From the IMG/VR virus record IMGVR_UViG_3300002835_000558, positions 1 through 35,760 of that record: DNA of 35,760 bases; one strand, given 5' to 3'. The position numbers were made by a program, and so were the translations under genes. Below are positions 17,337 to 26,540 of the stretch, in pieces (the stretch's first letter is position 1; each line of letters opens with the position of its first letter). The DNA comes from a virus. The notes below the pieces were generated by a model. That model ran no database searches. It was not told the origin of the DNA and saw only the letters and a list, made by a program, of their open reading frames with translations.

Positions 17337-18068
17337 ATGAATAATTTAAAATTTGAACTAATAATCGCTTATTATAAAAGACCCAAAATTGTCTTAAACG
17401 CGTTAGAATCTATATTAAAATCTACATATGATAATTGGCATTTAACATTCGTTGATGATTCCGGTGACGATTCTTTTAAAGAAACTTTTATAAACTACGG
17501 GTTTACACCTTCTAAAATAACATACTCACCAATATTAATGTCAGATGATGAGAAAATTAAAATAGGTGGGTCAATATTTGGAAAGTACGTTAACGACGCA
17601 ATACAAACCACAGATGCTGATATCATTATACTAATATGTGATGACGACGCATTGTTTCCGGATTGTATGGAAAACCTTAATAAATTTTATACCGAAAACC
17701 CTGATAAAATGTGGGGGTATTCTCATGTTAAATTCTTCAATCCCGAAAAACAACATTATTCAGAATCAACCGATGTACCAAGCGATAGAACATTTAACAC
17801 ATCAAATTTAAATGATTACACATCACCAATTCAACCATCGTGTAGAGTTGATAGTTCTCAAGTATCTTTTAGAAAAAACGCTTTTACACAAACAAATTTA
17901 TGGTACCCTTATCCACATACAAAAGATTTAGATAGAAATGTTTTTGAAAAATTATATAAAAAAATAGGACTATGTCATTTTACTAACTGCTACGGACAAT
18001 ATAAAGGTTGGTTTGCAAATCAATTAGGTGTTAGAGCACGAACAGGTAAAGGAGATTTTATTAACTAA
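17337..18068 (+). CDS. Glycosyltransferase family 2, second tandem copy
   Basis: 243 residues, paralogue of the gene ending 12 nt upstream. It carries the same catalytic-domain features (LTFVDDSGDDS, ILICDDDALF) and the same C-terminal NCYGQYKGWFANQLGVR. The middle section (about 135-215) shares only scattered residues with the first copy, such as the VDSSQ-SFRK stretch. The DNA of the first 390 bases differs mostly at synonymous positions, so purifying selection acts on the donor half after duplication. It is the last gene of the contiguous glycan cluster; PhoH follows 18 nt later. Confidence 0.85.
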   Translation: MNNLKFELIIAYYKRPKIVLNALESILKSTYDNWHLTFVDDSGDDSFKETFINYGFTPSKITYSPILMSDDEKIKIGGSIFGKYVNDAIQTTDADIIILICDDDALFPDCMENLNKFYTENPDKMWGYSHVKFFNPEKQHYSESTDVPSDRTFNTSNLNDYTSPIQPSCRVDSSQVSFRKNAFTQTNLWYPYPHTKDLDRNVFEKLYKKIGLCHFTNCYGQYKGWFANQLGVRARTGKGDFIN

Positions 18069-18086
18069 ACAACTAAAATAATTTAA

Positions 18087-18833
18087 ATGGCTACATACAG
18101 CAAATCAAAGAACGCTAAACCTACCCCTACTCCGGAAACTACAAGTAAACCGGTTAATAAGAAAGAATTAATTAACCAAATTATTAAAAGAAAAACTAAA
18201 GAAAAGTTTTTAACCAACAATCAAAAAAAATATTATGATACTTTAATTGACAGTGAAATCACTGTTTGTTCCGGACCTGCGGGTGTTGGTAAAAGTTATA
18301 TTACAATGAAAGCCGCGATTGACTTACTCGCTGACCCTGAAACACCATATGAAAAAATTATTATTGTTAGACCCGCTGTTGAAGCTGAAGAAAAATTAGG
18401 TTCACTACCAGGTAATGTTGAAGAAAAATTAGACCCATACATTTTCCCATCATATTATTTATTAAATAAAATTATTGGGAAAGAATCTAGAGAAAAATTA
18501 AAAGAAATCGATGTTATTGAAGTATTTGCCTTGGCATTTATGAGAGGTATGAACATTGATAATTCTATTTTAATTTTTGAAGAGGGTCAAAATGCCACCC
18601 CAAGTCAAATGAAATTACTTTTAACTAGAATTGGGTTTAACAGTAAATTCTTTATATCCGGTGATGTAGAACAATCAGACAAATATAAAAATAAAACTCA
18701 TAGTGGTTTATGGGACGCAATTGAAAAATTTAGAGATAGTGAATATATATCAATTTTTGAATTTAAAGATAAAAAAGATATCGTTAGAAATCCGTTGATT
18801 AGTAGAATATTAGACAAGTACGAAGAAAACTAA
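18087..18833 (+). CDS. phoH: PhoH-like ATPase
   Basis: 248 residues. Walker A GPAGVGKS (63-70), the VRPAVEAEEKLGSLPGN loop typical of PhoH, MRGMNIDNSILIFEEGQN as Walker B, and the sensor segment KFFISGDVEQSD identify it. PhoH proteins are P-loop NTPases, with helicase-like or RNA-linked roles proposed; they are very common in large phages. Walker B reads EEGQN rather than the usual DEAQN. A Lys/Thr/Pro-rich N-terminal extension of about 40 residues precedes the core. A terminator follows. Confidence 0.92.
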   Translation: MATYSKSKNAKPTPTPETTSKPVNKKELINQIIKRKTKEKFLTNNQKKYYDTLIDSEITVCSGPAGVGKSYITMKAAIDLLADPETPYEKIIIVRPAVEAEEKLGSLPGNVEEKLDPYIFPSYYLLNKIIGKESREKLKEIDVIEVFALAFMRGMNIDNSILIFEEGQNATPSQMKLLLTRIGFNSKFFISGDVEQSDKYKNKTHSGLWDAIEKFRDSEYISIFEFKDKKDIVRNPLISRILDKYEEN

Positions 18834-18852
18834 TTTTAATATATTTTATTAT

Positions 18853-18895
18853 AAAAGATAGGTAAACACAATTTAGTTTACTTATCTTTTTTTTT
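18853..18895 (+). terminator. Rho-independent terminator after phoH
   Basis: AAAAGATAGGTAAAC pairs with GTTTACTTATCTTTT (one G-T pair) around an 8-nt loop, followed by a long T run. It closes the phoH transcript before the HAD-like gene at 18913. Confidence 0.88.
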
Positions 18896-18912
18896 ATATA
18901 ACTTTTGTTGAT

Positions 18913-19515
18913 ATGAGAATTGGTATAGAAATTAATGGAGTGTTAAGAGATACTTTAGGAAAAATTGAACAAACTTATCAGAAATTTTTAATCGATAAAA
19001 CTGATGGTATTGAAGACGACGAGTCATTTGAATATAAAATGACCTACCCGATAAATAGTTTAACATTAAACGACCATTTTTCATTTCCGGATGATGATGA
19101 ATTATATTCATTTTTATATGAAGAATTTGCTATGGAAATTTTTGGTCACGCACAATCCTCAGAATATAATACATTTATTGATTTAAACGAAATTTATATA
19201 TCTTTAAGAGATAATCACGATTTATTAATTGTTTCGGATGAAATAGGAAAATCAAAACCCGCATCATTATTCTTTTTATCAAAATTTGGATGTCAATTAG
19301 AAAAAGTAAAATTTTATAGTAATTCAACAATTAATTCAATGTGGGATGAATTAGATATTTTACTTACATCCAATCCAGCCTTATTATTGGATTATCCGTC
19401 AGATAAAATATTAATAAAATATGAAACGGATTATAATGAGAATATTACCACAATCCATTCTATAAAATCTATAAAAGAATTGGATGATAAATTAAAACAA
19501 ATTTTAGAATGTTAA
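18913..19515 (+). CDS. HAD-like protein with degenerate catalytic motif
   Basis: 200 residues. The N-terminus MRIGIEINGVLRDT lines up with HAD motif I (DxDGVLxDT) of the 5'-deoxynucleotidase type, but the nucleophile and acid/base Asp are Glu6 and Asn8. Other family features persist: a strand ending in Ser (LLIVSDEIGKSKPAS, with the Lys), and LLLDYPSDKIL near motif IV. It is therefore probably not a standard phosphatase and may have kept a binding or structural role. No promoter is clear in the gap after the upstream terminator. It overlaps the following 92-residue gene by 7 bases. Family confidence is moderate. Confidence 0.65.
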   Translation: MRIGIEINGVLRDTLGKIEQTYQKFLIDKTDGIEDDESFEYKMTYPINSLTLNDHFSFPDDDELYSFLYEEFAMEIFGHAQSSEYNTFIDLNEIYISLRDNHDLLIVSDEIGKSKPASLFFLSKFGCQLEKVKFYSNSTINSMWDELDILLTSNPALLLDYPSDKILIKYETDYNENITTIHSIKSIKELDDKLKQILEC

Positions 19516-19787
19516 AAGTATTAGGAGAAAACTATTATGTAGATTTGGATAAAATTGACGATTATGTTCAAATAAAAGCAAAAAAAACCGTCACGTCAGG
19601 TGACACTGAAGGGACTACCATAAGTATAATTAAATACGAAACAATTAAATTAATGTTAGAGATAGTTATGGATGAACCTGAAGAAATTGATGAGCAATTA
19701 GGGGCTAAAGGTACTAACAACTTATCAATCCCATTTAAACTAGCGTTTAATACTCTATTGTATAAAAAATTAATAAATAAAATATAA
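19509..19787 (+). CDS. Small hypothetical protein
   Basis: 92 residues, not recognised. Beta strands at the start (LKVLGENYYVDLDKIDDYVQ) are followed by a Thr/Ser-rich loop and an acidic helix (MLEIVMDEPEEIDEQLG). The ATG lies inside the end of the HAD-like gene, and the next gene starts 5 nt after its stop, so it is part of the operon that ends with the late sigma factor. Confidence 0.7.
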   Translation: MLKVLGENYYVDLDKIDDYVQIKAKKTVTSGDTEGTTISIIKYETIKLMLEIVMDEPEEIDEQLGAKGTNNLSIPFKLAFNTLLYKKLINKI

Positions 19788-19792
19788 TAAAC

Positions 19793-20854
19793 ATGACACA
19801 AGAACAAATTACAAAATTAGAACAGTCGATTCAAAACATGAAAGATAAAAAGTCAAGGATTTATCTTTTAGTTCAAGACACTAAAGGTAATGCAAAAGCT
19901 TCAGTCGCTTACATATACGAGTTAGGTATGGCATTATTAAAAAATGGATACAACCCAATTATCTTACACGAAACACCTGATTATACTGGAGTTGGTGAAT
20001 GGTTAGGTGAGGATTATATGACATTACCACATAAAACAATTGAAGGCCAAAATTTAGAAATTGCACCTGAAGATTTAATTGTTATCCCTGAATTATACGG
20101 GTTTGTGATGAGTCAAATTTCAAAATTACCTTGTGGTAAAATTGTATTGTCTCAAGCCCATGACCATATCTTGGAAACATTACAACCAGGCCAGACATGG
20201 TCACAATTAGGGTTTTATAAATGTATAACAACTTCTGAAGCTCAAAAAGAATATATCGAGAATATTATGAGAGGTATTTCGATAGATGTTTTAAAACCAT
20301 TTATTTCTGATAAATTTAAACCACATACTTTACCATCAAAACCTATTATTGCAATTCATGCTAGAGAACAAAGAGAAGCCCTTAACATGATTAAAAGTTT
20401 TTACATTAAATTTCCTCAATACAGATGGATAACTTTTAGAGACATGAGAGGACTATCTATTGATGAGTTTGCAAGTGCTATGAAAGATTGTTTCTTATCT
20501 GTTTGGATTGATGAAACAAGCTCTTATGGTACATTCCCATTGGAATCTATGAAATGTAAAATACCTGTAGTTGGTTTAGTACCAAATTTAGTTCCTGAAT
20601 GGATGAATGAAGACAATGGTGTTTGGGTTAACAATAAAATCCAAATGGTTGATTTTGTCGCGGACTTTTTACAAAATTGGTTGGAAGACAGTATTAATGA
20701 AAATTTAGAAACTGAAATTATTAAAACTGCAGAAAATTTAAGTACTAAAGAAGATTTTGAAAAAATTTCATTAAACTTATTTGAAGGATATCTAACTAAA
20801 AGATTGGAATCATTTGAAGAACAATTAAATAAACTACAAACAATAGAAGAATAA
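19793..20854 (+). CDS. Glycosyltransferase, GT-B-like
   Basis: 353 residues. IYLLVQDTKGNAKASVAYIYELGMALL with DLIVIPELYG form the N-terminal Rossmann domain. KPIIAIHAREQREALNMIKSF starts the second domain, and SSYGTFPLESMKCKIPVVGLVPNLVPEW is the donor-binding E-x-x-x-x-x-x-P-V stretch of GT-B enzymes. It lies outside the main glycan cluster, 30-odd kb-scale neighbours aside, directly before another glycosyltransferase with which it forms a pair (1-nt gap). Substrates are unknown. Confidence 0.75.
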   Translation: MTQEQITKLEQSIQNMKDKKSRIYLLVQDTKGNAKASVAYIYELGMALLKNGYNPIILHETPDYTGVGEWLGEDYMTLPHKTIEGQNLEIAPEDLIVIPELYGFVMSQISKLPCGKIVLSQAHDHILETLQPGQTWSQLGFYKCITTSEAQKEYIENIMRGISIDVLKPFISDKFKPHTLPSKPIIAIHAREQREALNMIKSFYIKFPQYRWITFRDMRGLSIDEFASAMKDCFLSVWIDETSSYGTFPLESMKCKIPVVGLVPNLVPEWMNEDNGVWVNNKIQMVDFVADFLQNWLEDSINENLETEIIKTAENLSTKEDFEKISLNLFEGYLTKRLESFEEQLNKLQTIEE

Positions 20855-20855
20855 T

Positions 20856-21662
20856 ATGGAAAATTACTTTGACGTATCAGTTATATTACCGATTAAATCG
20901 GCAACCGCACCATTTTTTGAAGATTACTTTAAGAAATGTATTGAATCATTAAATAATCAAAAATTAAAAATTAATGAATTAGTTATTGTTCACACAAATG
21001 AAATACCTTTAGTTGAACTTTTAAAAGATTACGATTTTGGTGACTTAAATGTAGTTAAATTAGAATGGGAAAAAGAACCTAATTACGCGGCACAAGTTAA
21101 TCACGGTGTTAGAAATTCAAAATCTGAATGGGTTTCATTATTTGAATTTGATGATGAATATTCTAACATATGGTTTAAGAATGTTGACATCTACTCAAAA
21201 GCATACCCTAATATGGATGCGTTTTTACCAATCGTTGTTGATACAGACCAACAAGGTAAATTTGCCGGGTTTACTAATGAAGCAACTTTCGCGGCAAACT
21301 TTACTCCGGAAATGGGTGTATTAACTCACGATACTTTATTAGATTATCAAAACTTCCAATCATCAGGAATGGTAATCAAAAAATCAAAATTTGTTGATTA
21401 TGGATTAATCAAACCTTCGTTTAAATTAACGTTTGGGTATGAATTATTTTTACGATTAACACATAATTCAATTAACATTATGTCTATCCCAAGAATTGGT
21501 TATAAACATACTAATTTAAGAGATGGGTCAATCTTTTGGAATTACAAAAATGGTAGAGATGTCTTAACTCCGGAAGAAGTTAAATTTTGGATTGAGTCCG
21601 CAAAAAAAGAATATTTTTTCATTAATGACAGAGCGATAAAATTTGAATCTCAAGAAGTTTAA
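20856..21662 (+). CDS. Glycosyltransferase family 2
   Basis: 268 residues. VSVILPIKSATAPFFEDYFKKCIESL is the GT2 first strand and helix; NYAAQVNHGVRNSKSEWVSLFEFDDEY gives the F-D-D metal-binding region; the C-terminal part (SGMVIKKSKFVDYGLIKPS, FGYELFLRL) is the usual family 2 acceptor side with its catalytic acidic residue. It shares its final base with the start of the sigma factor gene, so the glycosyltransferase and the late regulator are translationally coupled. Confidence 0.82.
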   Translation: MENYFDVSVILPIKSATAPFFEDYFKKCIESLNNQKLKINELVIVHTNEIPLVELLKDYDFGDLNVVKLEWEKEPNYAAQVNHGVRNSKSEWVSLFEFDDEYSNIWFKNVDIYSKAYPNMDAFLPIVVDTDQQGKFAGFTNEATFAANFTPEMGVLTHDTLLDYQNFQSSGMVIKKSKFVDYGLIKPSFKLTFGYELFLRLTHNSINIMSIPRIGYKHTNLRDGSIFWNYKNGRDVLTPEEVKFWIESAKKEYFFINDRAIKFESQEV

Positions 21663-22411
21663 TGACTGAAAATATTAATTTAACAGGGGATACAAATGTT
21701 GAGTTAAAAAAGAAAGGTAGAAAACCAACCCAATTAAATTATTTTGATGTCCGAGAAGAAATGGCGGTAATAAGATTTTTAGAGTCCACGTCTTACGAAG
21801 AAAAAAATAAAATATACAATGAGTTTTTAAAAAAACCTTTAGACAAAATGATATCTTCAATCATACGAAGATACAAATTATATAGAAAAGACATGGATTT
21901 CACTGATATACATGTAGATACTCACTCGTTTTTAATGACAAAGATAGATAAGTTTAAACCTTCTAGAGAAAAGAAGGCTTATTCTTATTTTGGTACAATA
22001 TGTAAAAACTATTTAATGGGTCAAATCATTAAAGACCAAAAAGAAACAAATAGAAAAATATCTTATGAAGATATTTCAACTAATTTGGAGAATAATGAAA
22101 ATTTTTCCTATTACATAGAAAATGACGGACTAGATTCTGAAAAAGTAATTAAACACTTTTTAATTGAATTAGACAGATTCATTAAAGAAGAAAATTTATC
22201 AGAAAATGAAATTAAATTAGGACACGCACTTTACGACATTTTTGAAAATTATGACTCGATATTTATTGGTAACGATAATAACAAGTTTAATAAAAATATT
22301 ATTTTATTGTCTTTAAGAGAAATGACCAATCTTTCAACTAAAGAAATTAGGGGTTCAATGAGAAAATACAAAAATATGTATTACTCATTGATTCAACAGA
22401 TGGTTAATTAA
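21662..22411 (+). CDS. Late-transcription sigma factor, T4 gp55-like
   Basis: 249 residues; T4 gp55 is shorter (about 185). Region about 60-125 fits sigma region 2: long helices, then DKFKPSREKKAYSYFGTICKNYLMGQII followed by KDQKETNRKISYEDI. This parallels the T4 gp55 segment recalled as HNFDETKY...AYITQACFNAFV with KKERKEV after it. T4 gp55 directs host RNA polymerase to late promoters whose core is TATAAATA, working with the sliding clamp and gp33. The C-terminal third has helices that could serve as the clamp- or polymerase-binding tail. The motif TATTTATA found before structural genes in this window is the natural candidate target. Identified from pattern, not from a search. Confidence 0.72.
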   Translation: MTENINLTGDTNVELKKKGRKPTQLNYFDVREEMAVIRFLESTSYEEKNKIYNEFLKKPLDKMISSIIRRYKLYRKDMDFTDIHVDTHSFLMTKIDKFKPSREKKAYSYFGTICKNYLMGQIIKDQKETNRKISYEDISTNLENNENFSYYIENDGLDSEKVIKHFLIELDRFIKEENLSENEIKLGHALYDIFENYDSIFIGNDNNKFNKNIILLSLREMTNLSTKEIRGSMRKYKNMYYSLIQQMVN

Positions 22412-22427
22412 AAAATAATAAATTAAA

Positions 22428-22435
22428 TATTTATA
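22428..22435 (+). promoter_or_regulatory. TATTTATA motif before 22439
   Basis: AAATATTTATAAT only 3 nt before the ATG at 22439. That is too close for a standard promoter to make a transcript containing this ATG, so either the motif works in translation here or the real start is further in (next Met is residue 16). Confidence 0.35.
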
Positions 22436-22438
22436 ATT

Positions 22439-22819
22439 ATGGCAAGACCGACAAAAAAAGAAATTAATTTAAGTAAAGAATCAATGTTATCATTGATGCA
22501 GGAAATCTACAATGAACTTGTGGAACAAAGAAGTACTGCTATTAGAATTCAAAACAAAATGTTAACAATGATGAAAGGTCCTGAAGATATGACTTTAATT
22601 GGTCCGGTGATTGAAAAACAACAAAAAATTATTAATGATTGTGTTGAAAAAAAATTAACCCTATCTAAACTACAATCAAGTATGTGGGAAAAAACAAACA
22701 ACAATGATGATGGTGGAGGATTTTCTATTACTGATTTAGGAGTTGACGACGCAATGCTTAAAACTTTAATTGAGAAAGACGCGTCTAAATCAGAGGGTTC
22801 TTATAAAATGAAAAAATAA
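22439..22819 (+). CDS. Hypothetical helical protein
   Basis: 126 residues, mostly alpha-helical (SMLSLMQEIYNELVEQRSTA, then an Ile/Lys-rich helix IEKQQKIINDCVEKK), with a polar Gly/Asn linker (NNNDDGGG) before a C-terminal segment DLGVDDAMLKTLIEKD. Not recognised. It is the first gene of the baseplate-like unit and the next begins 6 nt after its stop. A small assembly or chaperone protein is possible. Confidence 0.7.
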   Translation: MARPTKKEINLSKESMLSLMQEIYNELVEQRSTAIRIQNKMLTMMKGPEDMTLIGPVIEKQQKIINDCVEKKLTLSKLQSSMWEKTNNNDDGGGFSITDLGVDDAMLKTLIEKDASKSEGSYKMKK

Positions 22820-22825
22820 TTTGTT

Positions 22826-24739
22826 ATGGCGTCATTAGATTTAGGTGTTGATTATAAAAAAATACAAGACAAGGTTACTGCTACCAGAAATTATAATGAG
22901 TTAAAAACTCAATATGATGATACTAGAAAACAAGCCGGTGAAGCTTTTGAACAGAAAAAAGCCGCTGTTACAGGTCAACTTGGTAAAATCAAGGAACAAA
23001 CTAAACGTTATCAAAAAGAAATAAAAAATCAATTTGAACAACTTTTAGATTTAGCAAACACTACCGGAGGAAAAGGGAGCGGTTCTCCAAGTTATATTAA
23101 AAGATTATTAATCACCGCTCTTAAAAATATTGAACCTAAACTTTCTCAAATAGCTTTAGAAGAATCAATAAACGCGGTTGGTTGTGACCAACAACAAGAA
23201 TATAATGGTAGTTCTACATATTATATTAAAGTAAAATCAGTTGATTTATTAAATATTTTAACTTTAGACCCGAAAACTGAAGGTAAACCTTTATATGAAA
23301 AAGACCCAATATTAGTTCAGAATTATCCATTTTCAATGAATAAAGAATTATATCAATTGATTCAAACGGGTCAACCATATTCTGTGGATAATGGTCAAAA
23401 TTACATAGGTCAATCAGGTCAAGATTTATTTGATATCCAATACGTTAATTTAAACGCAAACAATGAAACCGGTCCTTGGTTTAAAGTTACATTATCAGAT
23501 AGAGTTAATGGTGTTAATAAAGTTGGGACATTTCTAGTTGATTATTATAAAACAATTAAAATTACCGAACCAACCAATATGATAGCGTCAATAATGGAAT
23601 CGTTAAGTGGTGCAGTATCAATGAGTGTTGGTGCCGGTGTAGGTCAAGTTGAAGACCAAAGTAAATTTGATATATTAATTCAACGAATTCTTGGATTATG
23701 TTTTGATAATAGAAGTGAAATTGATGTTAGCGGTATTGCTAAAGTACCTGAACTTGATGGTGTTGACGAAACGTTTTTTGAATTTACTGATATTGATTTA
23801 AGAAAAATAGACCAAAGAGTAACTAATATTAAAAATAAAGTAATAGAATTAGAAGAGTGTGATAATATATTATTACCTGTTGATTATCCGGCAGTTATCG
23901 CTCAAATTAATAATTTAAATTTAATTGATAATAATAGTGACTTTATAAACGCTGCGGATAATTTAACTCAAGTATTAGCAGATAACCCTCAATGGGGTGC
24001 GGGTATTCAAACCAATGCTCAAGCGGCCCTAAATTTTAATTTTATTAAATTAATCGCTCAAGGTATTGCGGGAGCATTTTTAACACCTAAAATATTACTA
24101 CCAATATACGTAATGTTAAAAGCTATAGGTCAAGAAACAACCGACGCAATAAAAGGATTTGTTGATTTTGTAAAACAATTTAAAAAATTCGCAATAAATT
24201 TTATTTCTAAAATAGGTGCATTATTTGTTCAAGAATTATTTGAATTAATTAAAAGAGATATTTTATTATTAATTCAAAGAGTTATAAGTGATATTGTTAA
24301 AGAAAAAATTGATAAAAGAATTTCAATGATTTTAAAACTTATTCAGTTATTGTTAATTGTTGCTTCTTTTATAAGTGATTGGAGGAAGTGTAAAAGTGTC
24401 GTTGATGAATTACTGGCCCTATTAGATTTAATAACAAGTAGTTTAGGTTTTGGTAGTCAAATCCCTTTACCATTATTATTCGCGTCACAACTATTAGACG
24501 GGTATTCCGAATCAAGAGCTTTTGTTGGGGCTATTGAAGAATTCCAAAAAAGCGGTATCCCAACGGGAGCATTACCTGATGGTAGTCCTAATTTAGATAT
24601 TTTAGGTAAATTTGGACAAATGAAGGCTATGGCAAGAGAAGATTCCGATAATAATAAAGTTCAACTTGCTATCGGCCCATTAACTATAACTCCAGCCGGT
24701 TTAACAGTACCTTCGAGTGCTTTTGGTAAAAAATTATAA
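22826..24739 (+). CDS. Predicted virion (baseplate/tail) protein
   Basis: 637 residues, not assigned to a family. Residues 1-75 are a charged coiled coil. A beta-rich middle (about 85-250) contains SSTYYIKVKSVDLLNIL and WFKVTLSDRVNGVNKVGTFLVDYYKTI. Residues about 400-545 are long amphipathic to hydrophobic helices (IAGAFLTPKILLPIYVMLK, ILLLIQRVISDIV, LIQLLLIVASFI) that may insert in or cross a membrane, or pack in a helical bundle. It lies directly before the gp5-like hub gene, so a baseplate hub or tail-tip role is inferred from context only. Confidence 0.6.
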   Translation: MASLDLGVDYKKIQDKVTATRNYNELKTQYDDTRKQAGEAFEQKKAAVTGQLGKIKEQTKRYQKEIKNQFEQLLDLANTTGGKGSGSPSYIKRLLITALKNIEPKLSQIALEESINAVGCDQQQEYNGSSTYYIKVKSVDLLNILTLDPKTEGKPLYEKDPILVQNYPFSMNKELYQLIQTGQPYSVDNGQNYIGQSGQDLFDIQYVNLNANNETGPWFKVTLSDRVNGVNKVGTFLVDYYKTIKITEPTNMIASIMESLSGAVSMSVGAGVGQVEDQSKFDILIQRILGLCFDNRSEIDVSGIAKVPELDGVDETFFEFTDIDLRKIDQRVTNIKNKVIELEECDNILLPVDYPAVIAQINNLNLIDNNSDFINAADNLTQVLADNPQWGAGIQTNAQAALNFNFIKLIAQGIAGAFLTPKILLPIYVMLKAIGQETTDAIKGFVDFVKQFKKFAINFISKIGALFVQELFELIKRDILLLIQRVISDIVKEKIDKRISMILKLIQLLLIVASFISDWRKCKSVVDELLALLDLITSSLGFGSQIPLPLLFASQLLDGYSESRAFVGAIEEFQKSGIPTGALPDGSPNLDILGKFGQMKAMAREDSDNNKVQLAIGPLTITPAGLTVPSSAFGKKL

Positions 24740-24741
24740 TT

Positions 24742-24963
24742 ATGAATAATATTGAGAAATCCGAAAAAACAAAAAATATAATTAAAGATTATAAAAATTC
24801 ATCAAACAAAGATTTATCGTTTGCTATGGATTTTATTCAAGAAGATTTTAAGTTAACTAAAGAATCATTAATAAATTTAACACATCATTTAGATAAATTA
24901 GAATTAACTTATAATACAATATTAAAAGAGTATCAGTCAAGAACAAAGAAAAATGGTCAATAA
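24742..24963 (+). CDS. Small helical hypothetical protein
   Basis: 73 residues, almost all helix with heptad-like hydrophobics ([21 protein letters not shown]). It starts 2 nt after the large virion gene and overlaps the gp5-like gene by 11 bases, so it is likely co-translated with baseplate genes. Function unknown. Confidence 0.65.
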   Translation: MNNIEKSEKTKNIIKDYKNSSNKDLSFAMDFIQEDFKLTKESLINLTHHLDKLELTYNTILKEYQSRTKKNGQ

Positions 24964-26518
24964 TCAAATAATTTTTCCCGGAATAGTACTTAACAATCAA
25001 GACCCTATGATGTTAGGGAGACTTCGTGTTATACCTGAAACTAAAAATTATCAAGATATTATTGCGTCAATTCCAGATTGGAATGAAGAAACTGACCCGT
25101 GGACATCAAGAGACCCTTTAATTTGTTTATCATTATTACCTTTTTACGTTAGTCAAGTACCTCTTAAAGATGAATATGTTCATATAATTTATTCTAATAA
25201 AGATTTCCCATTTACTAATCAATTTTATGTTCAAGGGCCTTTTTCATCTCCAATGATAAGTCCATTTGAGAATTATCAAGGGGCTAAAAAATTCTTAGCA
25301 TCAGGTGATAGAATTGCTCAAGGTATCTCAATTAAAAACCAAGTAGGTGCTTATAGAAATCAAGGTAGTGTAGGAGTATTTCCTGAACCAGGTGACAATG
25401 CGTTGTTAGGTAGAGGAACTGCTGATGTGGTTGTTAAAGAAAATGAAGTATTAATAAGAGCCGGTAAAACTAAACGATTAGTAAAAGACCAACTACCTTT
25501 AGGTAATGTTAATAGAGCGTTTCTTCAATTATCTAATTTTACACAACAAAAAATAACTAAAGACCCTGAAGGTGTAACAAGATTAGTTGAACAGGTAAAA
25601 GTTGTTAAAAAAATGATTATATGGAACATTGATAATTTAGAAAATCTTCAAGGAGCGTTTAATGGTTCTGTTGGTTTATATAATGTGGTTCCAAGTGTTA
25701 GTGTAAATAGTGCAAATTTTAAATCAGATACTATTACACAGTTGTCCGTTGGAACAAATTATGGGTCACCATTAGAGGAAATTAAATTTAATCAAAAAAC
25801 ATTTGATGAAGCATCTAGTATAATTAATAACTTTGTACAAGGTGTGTTTAGTGGTTTTATAAATATATCAGGTTATACTGTTAATAACCCCCAAAATTTT
25901 GCGCCAAACGTAACATTCCCATTAGTCGTTACCCCTTCAAAATTAACATATACAACCGGTAATAAATTTTCACCTAACGACCTTGTTAGTGAAGTTGCGG
26001 AATATGTTAATTATGTAAGATTTTCTGATAAAATAACATTAGACCCTGCAAGTAAAAAATACAAAGGATGGTTTTTAGTTTGGGAAAACAAATCAGGTAA
26101 ACCAATTCTTGGTCCACAAGCCGATTTAAAAGAAGAAATAGTTATACCAACAGAGTTTATTCCTTCAGATATTACTTATAGTATTATGGGGTCTCAACGT
26201 ATGTATTTCTTATCACAAGATTCCGCAGGGCCTAAAGGAAAAATTAGTTTAAGTCAAACTTTATATGGAATACCTCAAGATAAATTTATTGGAGATGAAA
26301 ATAGTATTCTTAATCAAACATACCCTGTTGTTAGAGGAGATGAATTAATGGCGTTACTTAGAAAAATATTTTCATTTGTTACAGGACACGTTCATCCGGT
26401 GGCCACAATGGCACCTGTTCCGGTCGCAGCGGGTAACGGACAAACAACCGCAGAAATCAATGCAATCCTTGCAGATGCAGAAAATACCATCTTAAATCAA
26501 AATATTAGAATTAATTGA
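24953..26518 (+). CDS. Baseplate hub/spike protein, T4 gp5 OB-fold-like
   Basis: 521 residues. The N-terminus [22 protein letters not shown] aligns by eye with the OB-fold of T4 gp5 (recalled as VGVVEDRMDPLKLGRVRV): the D-P-x-x-L-G-R-x-R-V core is shared. OB-folds of this kind cap the spike at the tail-tube tip. Near the C-terminus (about 478) is TGHVHPVA, a motif typical of spike/gpV-type proteins. No lysozyme-like domain with an obvious E-D-T triad was noticed and no long beta-helix repeat is visible, so it seems to be a hub without the T4 lysozyme module. It sits between the helical baseplate-like genes and another structural gene. Confidence 0.65.
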   Translation: MVNNQIIFPGIVLNNQDPMMLGRLRVIPETKNYQDIIASIPDWNEETDPWTSRDPLICLSLLPFYVSQVPLKDEYVHIIYSNKDFPFTNQFYVQGPFSSPMISPFENYQGAKKFLASGDRIAQGISIKNQVGAYRNQGSVGVFPEPGDNALLGRGTADVVVKENEVLIRAGKTKRLVKDQLPLGNVNRAFLQLSNFTQQKITKDPEGVTRLVEQVKVVKKMIIWNIDNLENLQGAFNGSVGLYNVVPSVSVNSANFKSDTITQLSVGTNYGSPLEEIKFNQKTFDEASSIINNFVQGVFSGFINISGYTVNNPQNFAPNVTFPLVVTPSKLTYTTGNKFSPNDLVSEVAEYVNYVRFSDKITLDPASKKYKGWFLVWENKSGKPILGPQADLKEEIVIPTEFIPSDITYSIMGSQRMYFLSQDSAGPKGKISLSQTLYGIPQDKFIGDENSILNQTYPVVRGDELMALLRKIFSFVTGHVHPVATMAPVPVAAGNGQTTAEINAILADAENTILNQNIRIN

Positions 26519-26526
26519 TATTTATA
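26519..26526 (+). promoter_or_regulatory. TATTTATA motif before 26541
   Basis: GATATTTATATG beginning right after the gp5-like stop codon, 14 nt before the next ATG. Candidate late promoter at the junction of two genes. Confidence 0.45.
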
Positions 26527-26540
26527 TGTAAAACATATTC

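Noticed and set aside
25858-25865. TATAAATA inside the gp5-like gene as a late promoter
   Set aside because: It lies mid-gene, far from any plus-strand start, and is expected by chance in AT-rich DNA.
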